From assembly GCF_900460215.1 (NCBI RefSeq), contig NZ_UHIA01000003.1:372001-436000 (forward strand): DNA of 64,000 nucleotides, read 5' to 3'. The stretch's first letter is position 1. Every line of letters begins with the position of its first letter. Below, one piece after another: positions 43,501 through 52,151 of the stretch. Source of the DNA: Suttonella indologenes (lineage in GTDB: Bacteria; Pseudomonadota; Gammaproteobacteria; Cardiobacteriales; Cardiobacteriaceae). The notes under the pieces are model-generated. The model made no database searches and had not been told where the DNA came from. It was given only the letters and a program-made list of their open reading frames with translations. The position numbers were made by a program, and so were the translations under genes.

Positions 43501-45068
43501 CTGCTGCTATTGAGCTTAAGCTCAATACTGAAGGCTATGCACCGGTAGTCTTATCTTTTCCTTATCAAACTGCTCAACTCTTGCATGATGATATTTATAT
43601 GGAGCAAAAAACCGTCAGATTAGATCAACTGATGGGCAAGCGCATTGATATTGCCTTAAGCAATACGCATAAAATGCTTCTAACTTATTGCTTATCAATC
43701 GATACAAAGATTCAACGCAGCATTGATTACCACTTATCCAAACAAAATAAGCAAGTGGGGCTATTTGCTCTGCGAGATTCTTTTTTACATATCTTATCGT
43801 GCAGCAATCAACAGGATGCTGCCATCAAGTTAGCACTCATTTCCTCAGGACAAGAATTAATCAGCTTAAGCATTCAGCGTTACGATGATGCGTTGATTGT
43901 AAAAAATAACAGCGGTGAATCTGCCGAACATCCGCATAGATTTAGCATACGATACAGCAACAACAGCCTGGTACCTTGCTCGGATCTTATGGTGTGCGTG
44001 ATACGCCTCGATAAGCCGAAACTGCCTGAGCAGAGACTCGATGCCGACGCAGACAATCACTATCAGCTGCCGGCAGAGCAAGGCATATATTTTGTTTATC
44101 CGGCGGCGGATTCAGCAATCAGATTCTGCCCCAAGGTCTTGAATTATGCCGATAAAACTAAGAACCATCTTGTATGGACAGAAAGCTTAGAAAAAGCCAT
44201 CTGTGCTTATCATCCCCAAGATAATCCTAAACCTATCGCCGCCGTTATTGAGCGCATGAAAAATGATCCTGCTCATAGTGCTTGGCAATATTTCGAACAA
44301 TTACAAAAGAATGATTGCGCACATTTGCCGCTATCTGCTTTTGAACCGTGGCGGGCTTTAGCCCAATCTCAGCAAGCATTGGCTTTAGCCGTCTTGAGAC
44401 TGAATTTAGATCAAGAATTTTGCCAACGCATGCGGGAAGAGCTCGCCGTGGTATGGGAATGGCTACCGCTACCAGTCTGGCAGAAAGCACTCCACAGTTA
44501 CAGCACATATTTGCACAGCATCCTCAGCAAGATTGGCATTGAAGCAAACAATCTACCCGCTATTGATGAGACGCAGATTCCGCTCAACATTCTCTGTAAT
44601 AGCGAGATTTTGCGCCGCTATCTGCGCGTTCGACAAACTCAGGAGAGAGTCGCTGATAGAGTCGTCATATATGAGCAATTTGAAGAAATGCGCAATCCGG
44701 CACCTGATAGCCATTATAACTATCTCTATAACCGCATCCGCAGTCACAACTTAGCTTTCTGCACCGAGCTTAATCAAACAATTGAACAATGGCTCAACAC
44801 AGCTAATCTCTCTTTACCGGAAGACATGCTGCAACTGATAAAGAGATTAAGGCAAAGAGAGTTCACCGAAGACCGCAGCTTGGTCTTTTTGCCATTTTTT
44901 ATCGCTTGTGTGAAAGTGGGTCTGGCGCACATTGAAGACATCCGCCCTGCCGATATTTCTGATGCAGCATTTGTGGATCTGTTTTATCAAGTCTATCATC
45001 TGAGCCCGGAATGGTTTGAGCGCAATTGCAGCACCTTCACTTCTTATCTTATCGAACAATCATTATGA
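40503..45068 (+). CDS. Large coiled-coil protein of a two-gene defence system, DruH-like
   Basis: A 1521-residue protein. Residues ~1-400 are a long Gln/Glu/Lys-rich coiled coil, including a 56-residue tandem repeat. From about residue 415 a globular region begins (FGDWLKNFFAQRQELSN, DGRALYAYTLNQTEYIALKN), reminiscent of the STY4851/ECs_5259 family that, as I recall, corresponds to DruH of type III Druantia. Later parts look beta-rich (about residues 700-1200) and helical at the end. I see no catalytic motif. TATAAT at 40439-40444 may be the -10 of the operon promoter. The stop overlaps the helicase start (ATGA). No export signal. The family call rests on recalled pattern plus gene pair, so the confidence is moderate. 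Confidence 0.65.
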   Translation: MFSNSKKLRLLLEKTQQDNQKLRNQVESLHTQQKLEKKLLSEEKISLRLKQEQLKEKEQGFAEKLRATLQRLQQKEAQLADREQALFKKETAWHKRVQAEKDNIIKSKQAHQTQVRTIKQALADLSQTETQIKAHLLELHATQNEKQKELKHIQKYLVEATELLQWQQEQIAQLNQELSLIEHHIEQQQSQKTALTDSIAAQSIALEKLNKKIEAAAQTQARQEQTVFNLSQEIEQKTQSAQKLEQQIQALTEDEALKTAALTTVLTKITEAAQTQAQQEQTVLNLSQEIEQKTQAAQKLEQQIQALAEDEALKTAALTTVLTKITETAQTQAQQEQSLFKLPQTIEQQEKYLENIQAQITQATEKQIYQLKEESARKTSELASLQTQITLQQQIIVDSEQLSLNYAETADSVKFSDSVFGDWLKNFFAQRQELSNCADGRALYAYTLNQTEYIALKNLFVRLHSMPSANNPSFSECGACYCLIISEIYRREYEGGNWSWEFFDQKLNLPFKNPQKRYELIRNGLRYWGRNYRISESGLTQYLGTLFAEGGLPIPLLTKEDNKFAEIFNYGLAYYQQSLKENRPLEDYLTAKQDILAQALREESIMTLFADTVRTLMQLAETFELEQQDNPAAYLDQQQINWRDRFPFALPEKQADDLINQCLSNATNEYKANILKHIHYSHHVRKDEFTLFVRLKMPQEFLIPLKNYQGKTFLQWQIYEGEHQLPKIGGKIFANLSEDSNELILNFNQLHYEFDRDKTELPLSIRFYADGILLHSEILADSAISFDSPCLFIEQHRNQDWQLISNSEFTHCNQPYLIALPQGFSVNEAIECLYQDPQTGQSWFHHNAGLKAYDFEGQCIEVQYKTSLSQPVYLYGQECDFLDKDSRPIYRAWPQLRSPAHLPCTHIRISNQELRPPYEVYGRFMVGFYSDKTLLLRRHISVLPKDIAYTWKAATSHKTGAELSLNGIAQLQVQTSAPQDFEISGEHNQWYFKKPRGMPPAAIELKLNTEGYAPVVLSFPYQTAQLLHDDIYMEQKTVRLDQLMGKRIDIALSNTHKMLLTYCLSIDTKIQRSIDYHLSKQNKQVGLFALRDSFLHILSCSNQQDAAIKLALISSGQELISLSIQRYDDALIVKNNSGESAEHPHRFSIRYSNNSLVPCSDLMVCVIRLDKPKLPEQRLDADADNHYQLPAEQGIYFVYPAADSAIRFCPKVLNYADKTKNHLVWTESLEKAICAYHPQDNPKPIAAVIERMKNDPAHSAWQYFEQLQKNDCAHLPLSAFEPWRALAQSQQALALAVLRLNLDQEFCQRMREELAVVWEWLPLPVWQKALHSYSTYLHSILSKIGIEANNLPAIDETQIPLNILCNSEILRRYLRVRQTQERVADRVVIYEQFEEMRNPAPDSHYNYLYNRIRSHNLAFCTELNQTIEQWLNTANLSLPEDMLQLIKRLRQREFTEDRSLVFLPFFIACVKVGLAHIEDIRPADISDAAFVDLFYQVYHLSPEWFERNCSTFTSYLIEQSL
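41154..41525 (+). repeat. 168-bp tandem repeat inside the coiled coil
   Basis: Two full units (41154-41321, 41322-41489) and a partial third encode a 56-residue coiled-coil segment (for example QEQTVLNLSQEIEQKTQAAQ). A length of 56 is eight heptads, so gain or loss of a unit keeps both reading frame and coiled-coil register. Confidence 0.85.
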
Positions 45069-48000
45069 ATAATCAAACTACCGAACACAGCCTCTTCGCA
45101 CTCATCAAGCAAAGCCTGCTTCGCTTGCAAGAATCCACTTTGGGCGTATTAGAAATCCGCAATCAGAAAATATTGCAGCATTTACGCCAAGAAATGAGCG
45201 ACGAACTGGGACACCGCAACTGTTTTCTTGCCGACCCTGTACTTGAACACACATTTGGCTGGGAAACGGCGGAGCAGACTTTGCAAGACTTATCCTCAGA
45301 AGGATTGCTCTCTCCTCACCTACTCGAGATTTTAGCTAATGCGGAAAAAACTTACGCCTTTCCTCCTGAAACGCATCCTTACCGCCATCAATTAAAAGCA
45401 TGGCGGCATTTATTAGCTCCGCAAGCGCAATCTGCCATCATCACCAGCGGCACAGGCTCGGGCAAAACAGAATGTTTTATGATTCCCATCATAGAAGATC
45501 TTTTGCGCCAACATCAGCAGCAAGGGAGATTGGTCGGCGTACAAGCGCTATTTCTCTATCCACTCAATGCACTAATCAATTCGCAAAAAGAACGCCTAGA
45601 TGCTTGGCTCAGCCCACTGGAAGGCGGTATTCGCTATTGTCTATATAACGGCAATACACGCGAAAAAGCGAAAACTCGTGATCATGACCGCCCGCATGAA
45701 GTGCTCTCACGGGAAAAGCTGCGCCAAGAGCCACCACCAATATTGATGACCAATGCCACCATGTTGGAATATATGTTGGTGCGCCAAGCAGATGCCCCTA
45801 TTGTGCAAAAATCCAAAGAGAACCAATCCCTGCGCTGGATTGTCCTTGATGAAGCGCACAGCTATATCGGCTCACAAGCTGCCGAAATCGCCTTATTACT
45901 CCGCCGCGTGGTGCAAGCCTTTGGTAAGCAATCGCATGAAATCCGCTTTATCGCCACCTCTGCCACCATTGCCGATGCAAAAGCCGAGCAGGCATTACAA
46001 AGCTATCTCTCCGATTTAGCTGGCGTGCCTAAAGAGCAGATCACCGTCATTTCGGGGCAACGCCATTTTGAATCTTTCCCCCTTGGCACAGGGCAACAAA
46101 GCTTGGCAGAATTGCAAGAACTGCCAAGTGACAGCCGTTACGCCGCCTTAAAAAATCATCAACTTGCCAGCCTTATCCGCCAAGAACTCACACAATCGCC
46201 TCAACCTTTAAGTCTCAATCAGCTCATTGAACGCTGCCGCGCATTGCTCTCAGGCAGTTTGACCCAACAGCAAGCGCAAATCTTGGTTTGGCTAGACTTG
46301 ATGAGCCAAAGCTATTCGCCACAAGGTGAAGTCTTTTTAAAACTGCGTATGCATCTTTTTCAATCTATGCTGCATGGCTTATGGGCTTGTGTGGATAAAC
46401 ATTGTCCTTGCAAATCTCCGGAATTATCCTCAGAGGATTTTGGGCAAATCTATCTCCATCGCCGCCATCGTTGCGACTGCGGCGCACCGGTCTATGAAAT
46501 GGTCTCATGCCATGATTGCGGCAGCTTTCATCTATTGGCGCAAGAACAGGATGGCAAGCTCAAACAATGCACACCGATTGTTGCCGATGAATTTAGCTTA
46601 AACAGTGAGAAGGATGACGATGATGAAGCAGAGCTTAATCCTCAAACAGATAAACGCACGCACAAGAGTGACTATATGCTGCTTGCTCCTGGCAGCGCAA
46701 AAGACCATATCAACACCTATAACCAGCAGAAGCTCAATAAAGACAGCGCGGAAATTGGCAATCCTCAGGGCAATAATTGCCTAATCTATATCCGTCTGGC
46801 GGATGATGCCCATTGCGCGGTCTGCGGTCATAAGGGAAGTCAAAGAACTTTTTACCGTCATCATTATCTGGGTACGCCTTTTTATGTAACGCAAACAGTA
46901 CCGACGGTATTGGAATTTTGTGCGAGTGCTAGTGCAGACGATCACCCATCTCAGTTGCCTGCACATGGTAAACGCCTGATTACATTCACCGACAGCCGCC
47001 AAGGCACGGCACGCATAGCGATTAAAATGCAGCAACAAGCCGAATACTCTAAAACACGCGGTTTAGTCTTTGAGCTTCTCTTGGATCATGCTCAACAGCA
47101 AACAGAAAGCCCACAAAATAAACAAGAGAGAGAAAAGATAGAGAGACAAATTACGGAATTAAAAAACAGCTCTGAAATTCCAGAACACCTCTCAAAGCCG
47201 ATCTTAGATACTCTCTATGCTGCCCGGGAAAAACTGCGACCACCTCCTGTGCGTATAGCATGGAAAGATATGATTCAATCATTGGCACAAAAAGACGAGC
47301 TTGTAAGGCATCTCCTGCCCTATAACCAAGAGATTAATACGTTTTTCTCCTCTTCCGATGGTAAAAAAAATTTGGCAGAGCTGCTTCTTTTACGTGAATT
47401 TGCCCGCCGCCCTAAATATGCCAATAGTTTAGAAACTCTCGGCATGGTCAGCCTCATCTATCCAAACTTAGCTAAAATCAACAACCCGCCCATAGGCTGG
47501 ACAGAAAGAGAGGTTGTGACACAAGCAGATCAGGGTAAGAAACGGCTGGATTTAGAAGATTGGCGCAACTTTTTAAAAATGCTCTTAGATTTTTTCGTCC
47601 GCGCAAATAGCTGTATCGATATTTCAATTGATCAGAAACGTTGGATTGGTTCCAAAATATTTGCCAAGCGGCTTTTACCCCCAGATTCACAAAGAAAATC
47701 GGATTCTTACTTAAGGCATTGGCCAAAATTTAATTCCAAAACTCAGCAAGCGCGGGCGATTAAAATTCTGCAAGCGGTTTGCGGTTTTTCCATTGATGCA
47801 GCCAGCACACAAGATAACATTAATGCTTGGCTGAAAACGGCATGGGAGCAACTCAATCAAGTTGGGATACTCCGACGTGATAATGACACTTTCTATTTGC
47901 CCATGGAAAACACTGCCTTTGCATTGCCTGAAAACGTCTGGCTATGCCCCATTACCCACCGTTTCATCGATAGCAGTTTGCGTGGCGTCAGCCCTTATCT

Positions 48001-50152
48001 GCCTCGCCATTGGGATACACTGGATGCGCAGCAATATTTTTGCCGCCGTGTGGCGCTGCCTGATTATCTTCAATTGCGCACCGATGCTAGCGCCACCCCA
48101 CGATATTTACAAATGCGCCGCCAAATGGCAGAAAATCCTACAATCCATAGCTTGCGCACACAGGGTCTGTGGAGCAATTTACATGCTCAAACGGTTGAGG
48201 GCGGTTTTTATTACCGCGTGGCAGAGCATTCTGCGCAAATTACCGCAGACAAACTGCAAGATTATGAAACACGCTTTAAAAAATGCAAAATCAATGTCTT
48301 AAGCTGTTCCACCACCATGGAAATGGGAGTTGATATTGGCGGCATGGCGGCAGTAGTGATGAATAATGTACCGCCGCATCCTGCCAATTATCTACAACGG
48401 GCGGGGCGCGCCGGCAGACGCAATGAATCTACCGCCGTAGCTTATACCCTTTGCAAAGCTGATCCGCATAACCATCATGTCTTCCGTCATCCGCGATGGG
48501 CATTCACTCATGCGATAGCCGCGCCACAAGTCTCACTCAACTCCGCCAAAATTGTCGCTCGTCATGTGCATTCGCTGTTATTGGCGGATTTTTTACAACA
48601 CTACAATACGGCAAGCGAAGATAACACTAAAATCAATGCCTTCTGGTTTTTTAATCAGGAAGCCGACGTTTGGCAGCAGTTTGCCCAGCATATTAAAGCA
48701 CTTCAGTCTCAGCCCCTGCATGACACACTCAAGGCGCTTGTTCGCGATACTGCTTTGGCAGAGCGCCCGCTAGAAGAGATTCAAGAACAAGCCATTCAAC
48801 AATTAGAGCAACTTGCTAAGGCTTGGCAGACTACTCAGCGGGCAATTGAGCAACAAATCAAAAATAGTGTGCAAATCCCGCAATATCAGCGCGCCGTCAA
48901 ACTGGAAAAACAACGCCATGAAAGTGAAAACCTGCTTACCCACCTTGCCTCTCACGGCTTTTTGCCCGGCTATGGCTTCCCCACCAATCTTGCCAGTTTT
49001 AGCATTCGCAATATTAACGAACAAGACAAGAAAAACGATAAACAACGCGAAGACAATCTCTTTGTGCGCAAAACCTCTCCCAGCCGCAGCCTAGACATTG
49101 CCTTGCGTGAATATGCGCCGGGAGAAGAAATAGCAATTGATGGCAATGTTTACCGTAGTGCAGGCATTGATTTACGCAGCAAAACCGGTAACAACGAAAA
49201 AGTTGCCATTCAGCAATTAGACACTGCATGGCGATGTGGAAATTGTGGTGCATCAGGGCTCAGCAATTATAAATATCATCATGAAGCCATCATCTGCCCG
49301 CGTTGCGAAACCAAAATTAATCCCAAATACAAAAAGACTGTTCTTGCGCCTCAAGGCTTTTTGGTCGATTTCTTTACCAGCCCTAGTAATGATGTCACTG
49401 TACAGAAATTTATCAAAGCTCAAGCTCCTTTAGTGCAAGTCTACGGGCAGCAAGCCCCACTAGCAGGCAACTGCGGAGAAATATGCTATGGCAACGGAGA
49501 AATTTTTCATCATTCTTCAGGAGAATTTGAACACGGCTTTGCGGTGTGCTTATGCTGCGGTCGCGCTAAATCCATGACTAGCAAAAATGAGCTACCACAA
49601 GAATTTAAAGACACTTACCATGCAAACCTCGGCGGCGGTTCAACTCGTCCAGATAAAGAGAAAAACTGTGCCAGCAGCCATGTGCAAAGCAATATCCATT
49701 TGGGCTATCGCCTGCATACCGATGTGTTAGAGCTGGCATTAAAAAATCCGCAAAAACGCCAATGGCTCAAAAAAGAGCAAAAATCTATCGCGCGCACCTT
49801 AGCTTTGGCATTACGCAATGAAATCGCTGCGTATCTCGGCATTGCCTGCGCAGAAATGGGCTATACGGTTAAAGAAGATAGGGCATTAGCAAGCGAGGAA
49901 AGACGTATCGTGATGCAAATTTACGACCATGCCAGTGGCGGTGCAGGCTTTGTTTTAGCCGCGGTAGCGCCTATTCATGAATTATTACAGCGCTCATTTA
50001 AACGCTTAGAATGCCCTGATGAATGTGATTCTGTCTGCGAACATTGCCTTGGCAGCCAAGCCGATGCCCAGAATAATGACGAGATCAACCGCCATCTGGC
50101 ATTAAACTGGCTCAAAGAAAGCCAATTTAGCGCTGCCCTCGCTCCAGATTAA
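45065..50152 (+). CDS. DEAH-box helicase with DUF1998-type C-terminus, DruE-like
   Basis: A 1695-residue SF2 helicase. Walker A TSGTGSGKTECFM near residues 126-138, DEAH in IVLDEAHSY near 262, motif III ATSATIADA near 300, a C-terminal helicase core ending QRAGRAGRR near 1110. Zinc-finger-like Cys clusters occur in the insert (CGAPVYEMVSCHDCG, CAVCGHKG) and later (CGNCGASG ... CPRCETK). The end MQIYDHASGGAGFVLAAVAP, followed by CDSVCEHCLGSQ, is the DUF1998/MZB pattern. Size and layout fit DruE of Druantia; DISARM DrmA/DrmB split these activities over two proteins. The start at 45065 overlaps the DruH-like stop, so the two are translationally coupled. Confidence 0.75.
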   Translation: MNNQTTEHSLFALIKQSLLRLQESTLGVLEIRNQKILQHLRQEMSDELGHRNCFLADPVLEHTFGWETAEQTLQDLSSEGLLSPHLLEILANAEKTYAFPPETHPYRHQLKAWRHLLAPQAQSAIITSGTGSGKTECFMIPIIEDLLRQHQQQGRLVGVQALFLYPLNALINSQKERLDAWLSPLEGGIRYCLYNGNTREKAKTRDHDRPHEVLSREKLRQEPPPILMTNATMLEYMLVRQADAPIVQKSKENQSLRWIVLDEAHSYIGSQAAEIALLLRRVVQAFGKQSHEIRFIATSATIADAKAEQALQSYLSDLAGVPKEQITVISGQRHFESFPLGTGQQSLAELQELPSDSRYAALKNHQLASLIRQELTQSPQPLSLNQLIERCRALLSGSLTQQQAQILVWLDLMSQSYSPQGEVFLKLRMHLFQSMLHGLWACVDKHCPCKSPELSSEDFGQIYLHRRHRCDCGAPVYEMVSCHDCGSFHLLAQEQDGKLKQCTPIVADEFSLNSEKDDDDEAELNPQTDKRTHKSDYMLLAPGSAKDHINTYNQQKLNKDSAEIGNPQGNNCLIYIRLADDAHCAVCGHKGSQRTFYRHHYLGTPFYVTQTVPTVLEFCASASADDHPSQLPAHGKRLITFTDSRQGTARIAIKMQQQAEYSKTRGLVFELLLDHAQQQTESPQNKQEREKIERQITELKNSSEIPEHLSKPILDTLYAAREKLRPPPVRIAWKDMIQSLAQKDELVRHLLPYNQEINTFFSSSDGKKNLAELLLLREFARRPKYANSLETLGMVSLIYPNLAKINNPPIGWTEREVVTQADQGKKRLDLEDWRNFLKMLLDFFVRANSCIDISIDQKRWIGSKIFAKRLLPPDSQRKSDSYLRHWPKFNSKTQQARAIKILQAVCGFSIDAASTQDNINAWLKTAWEQLNQVGILRRDNDTFYLPMENTAFALPENVWLCPITHRFIDSSLRGVSPYLPRHWDTLDAQQYFCRRVALPDYLQLRTDASATPRYLQMRRQMAENPTIHSLRTQGLWSNLHAQTVEGGFYYRVAEHSAQITADKLQDYETRFKKCKINVLSCSTTMEMGVDIGGMAAVVMNNVPPHPANYLQRAGRAGRRNESTAVAYTLCKADPHNHHVFRHPRWAFTHAIAAPQVSLNSAKIVARHVHSLLLADFLQHYNTASEDNTKINAFWFFNQEADVWQQFAQHIKALQSQPLHDTLKALVRDTALAERPLEEIQEQAIQQLEQLAKAWQTTQRAIEQQIKNSVQIPQYQRAVKLEKQRHESENLLTHLASHGFLPGYGFPTNLASFSIRNINEQDKKNDKQREDNLFVRKTSPSRSLDIALREYAPGEEIAIDGNVYRSAGIDLRSKTGNNEKVAIQQLDTAWRCGNCGASGLSNYKYHHEAIICPRCETKINPKYKKTVLAPQGFLVDFFTSPSNDVTVQKFIKAQAPLVQVYGQQAPLAGNCGEICYGNGEIFHHSSGEFEHGFAVCLCCGRAKSMTSKNELPQEFKDTYHANLGGGSTRPDKEKNCASSHVQSNIHLGYRLHTDVLELALKNPQKRQWLKKEQKSIARTLALALRNEIAAYLGIACAEMGYTVKEDRALASEERRIVMQIYDHASGGAGFVLAAVAPIHELLQRSFKRLECPDECDSVCEHCLGSQADAQNNDEINRHLALNWLKESQFSAALAPD

Positions 50153-50176
50153 GGCTGAGAGAAAATTCTCTCAGCC
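50153..50176 (+). terminator. Hairpin after the helicase
   Basis: GGCTGAGAGAAAATTCTCTC then AGCC, a perfect palindrome one base after the stop. No T-run follows, so the role is likely but not certain. Confidence 0.55.
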
Positions 50177-50187
50177 GCTGAACTTAG

Positions 50188-50270
50188 GGATTTTGCAAGA
50201 GTTTTTGCAAATCTTGATAGTAGCCGCTGAGTTGCTCGATCGGGTTTTCGGCGCGTAGGCGCGGAAGTAT
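50188..50270 (-). pseudogene. Unidentified 3' gene fragment and repeat-rich flank
   Basis: The minus strand carries a short in-frame tail ENPIEQLSGYYQDLQKLLQN with a stop at about 50188, with no start or upstream gene, so it looks like the end of a lost gene. I cannot name it. The rest of the gap to 50627 contains an inverted repeat (CCTTTCTTTGCGTACTTTCT near GCGCAAAGAAAGTACGG, 50550-50594) and no gene I can support. Confidence 0.35.
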
Positions 50271-50627
50271 AGCCGTTAAACTTTAAAACAAGACGTAATT
50301 TCCTACGAAGAGCAAAGAAAGCAAAGTTTTGAGCAAAACTCGCTACGCAGAACCAGCGAAACTGCAAATTTCCACAAAACCAGTTACGGAGCACTTAAAA
50401 TCCCCTTTTGCCTTGCCACAGACAGCGCAGGATTTTTCGGGAACAAGCGCGTCACTGTTTGAGCGATTAACGAAGTCCGAAGCGTTTTGACGCGCGCCGA
50501 AAAATTCAAGCTGGCAAGGGAACTCCGCGTAGCGGAGCAAGGCAAGGGGCTGCCTTTCTTTGCGTACTTTCTTTGGCAGCGCAAAGAAAGTACGGCACAG
50601 CGCAGCGTTAAAAATAAATCATAAGAA

Positions 50628-51949
50628 GATACCGCCCCATAAAGTGTGTCTTTTTGCAAGAAAGTCAGCATAGGCAGTTTAGCTAAAAAGTAATGAATCT
50701 GCAAAACGGCTCAATGGGTAACGGTAAGTTGTTTCACCCATATCAATAGCAGTTTTACTCATCAGCGTTAATACAGAATCTACATTGGGCATGCTGTTGC
50801 GTATCTTTAAAGTGCGTTTAAAGGATTTGTTCAACCGCTCAATTTGATTCGTGGTGTAAATCATATTTTGTACCTCGTTTTCATAATGCAGATAGGTTAA
50901 ATAGTAGCTTAGCTTGTCCTTATCAGCCAATATGGCAAGAGCTTGCGGGTAGTATTTCTTCCACTTCTGATAACAGGCTTTAGCACGTTCAGCAGATGCC
51001 GATAAACTGTCATGTTTGCCGACACAGAAGACGTCTTTTAAATCTTGTGCCAGCTCCGCTCTATGGCTGGTTTTGCTTTGACTGAGTAGGCGTCTTTTCA
51101 GGTGCAGTACGCACTTTTGTATGCGGCAGGCAAAGTGTTTTTCAATCCTCTGATCCAGCCCTTTCAAGTCATCGATGATAGCTAACTCAATGCGCTGTAT
51201 CCCTCTTTCTTTCAGGTCTTGGCAGATGCTGTCCCAAGTGCCGGCAGATTCTGTGGGGGCGTTGTAGATACCGAGCACCTCGCGGGTTTTGTCCAGCTTC
51301 ACGCCGAGCACAACATAGTACGCTTCGCTGGAGACGGTCTCACGTTTGGTTTTGACGTAGGTGGCATCCAAATAGATGATGGGATAATGGGGCTCTAGCG
51401 GTCGTTCTCGAAAGGCTTTCATGTCCTCATACAGGCTTTCGGTGATGCGTGATACCGCGCTTTTGGAAAGCTTTTTACCATAGATGTTTTCAGTAATGCC
51501 TTCGATCTGACGGGTAGTTAAGCCGTTGGCATATAACTCAAAACACAGCTCATTCAGCATATCCTGCTGCTCACGCATGACTTCTAGCAGAAGAGGCTTA
51601 AATTGTCCTAAACGATCTCTAGGAATCGCTAACTCAATCTGCTCACCAATACCCAGTCCGCGTAGACTTCGGTAGCCATTAGCTTTATTACCATGGCAAT
51701 GATTTGAGACTAAAAAGTCCTTGCGCTCGGCTTTCATCAAGCTGTTCAACATAATAGATAGTAGCGTATTGATGCCATTGGGCTTGTTGGTAAAATCATG
51801 ACAAATTTCTTGTAGCTGCTTTGGGCTTAGTTGTAAACTGTTCATAGGGTCTCTCTCTTTTTTGGATTGCGTTTGCTAAAACATTCTTACAAAAATTTGA
51901 GAGACCTTTTCTTTTACCTCTCATCAGACACACTTTATGGGGCGGTATC
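50628..51949 (-). mobile_element. IS256-family insertion sequence, copy 1
   Basis: 1322 bp with inverted ends GATACCGCCCCATAAAGTGT at 50628 and the reverse complement ending at 51949, and a single transposase gene. No flanking 8-bp duplication is seen (CATAAGAA on the left, ATGAACTT on the right), so one side was rearranged after insertion. The right side abuts an IS5 relic. A second copy begins at 62748 in the opposite orientation. Confidence 0.88.
50679..51845 (-). CDS. IS256-family transposase
   Basis: A 388-residue DDE transposase of the Mutator/IS256 type, with the N-terminal HTH-like region, a first Asp in YLDATYVKTKRE, the second in LAIIDDLKGLD and a C-terminal YTTNQIERLNKSFKRTLKIR block containing the Glu. 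It appears complete. Differences from the copy at 62852 are few (for example Cys versus Trp in KHFACRIQKC). Confidence 0.9.
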   Translation of the reverse strand: MNSLQLSPKQLQEICHDFTNKPNGINTLLSIMLNSLMKAERKDFLVSNHCHGNKANGYRSLRGLGIGEQIELAIPRDRLGQFKPLLLEVMREQQDMLNELCFELYANGLTTRQIEGITENIYGKKLSKSAVSRITESLYEDMKAFRERPLEPHYPIIYLDATYVKTKRETVSSEAYYVVLGVKLDKTREVLGIYNAPTESAGTWDSICQDLKERGIQRIELAIIDDLKGLDQRIEKHFACRIQKCVLHLKRRLLSQSKTSHRAELAQDLKDVFCVGKHDSLSASAERAKACYQKWKKYYPQALAILADKDKLSYYLTYLHYENEVQNMIYTTNQIERLNKSFKRTLKIRNSMPNVDSVLTLMSKTAIDMGETTYRYPLSRFADSLLFS

Positions 51950-52145
51950 ATGAACTTTGATATGGGTGGCATCGATCATTAGCCATTCCATGTCTTTTTC
52001 TCCCGAGAGGCTCAGCATGAGCTTTGTCCAAACCCCTTTGTTGCGCCAACGGATAAAGCGGCGATGGGCTGCTTGGTTCATGGCATTATTGGGCATTGTG
52101 GGTGAGGTTGAATGATCTCATGTTTTGGATTGTGACTACACTATC
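51950..52145 (-). mobile_element. Relic of an IS5-family element with an internal deletion
   Basis: The reverse complement starts with the same end as the element at 59832 (GATAGTGTAGTCACAATCC) and runs through MNQAAHRR directly into FIRWRNKGVWTKLM. Compared with the complete element, 186 bp (62 codons) are missing between two copies of CCCACCGCCGC. It ends at EWLMIDATHIKVH, where the IS256 element begins; the rest of the IS5 is lost. Confidence 0.85.
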
Positions 52146-52151
52146 TAAGCT

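Noticed and set aside
45065..50152. DISARM DrmA/DrmB or Dpd helicase
   Set aside because: DISARM separates helicase and DUF1998 proteins and has a methylase and DrmC; Dpd systems carry dpdA and other genes. None are seen next to this pair.
50180..50627. Genes between the helicase and IS256
   Set aside because: Overlapping short frames on the minus strand have low-complexity, composition-driven sequence with an internal inverted repeat; none resembles a family.
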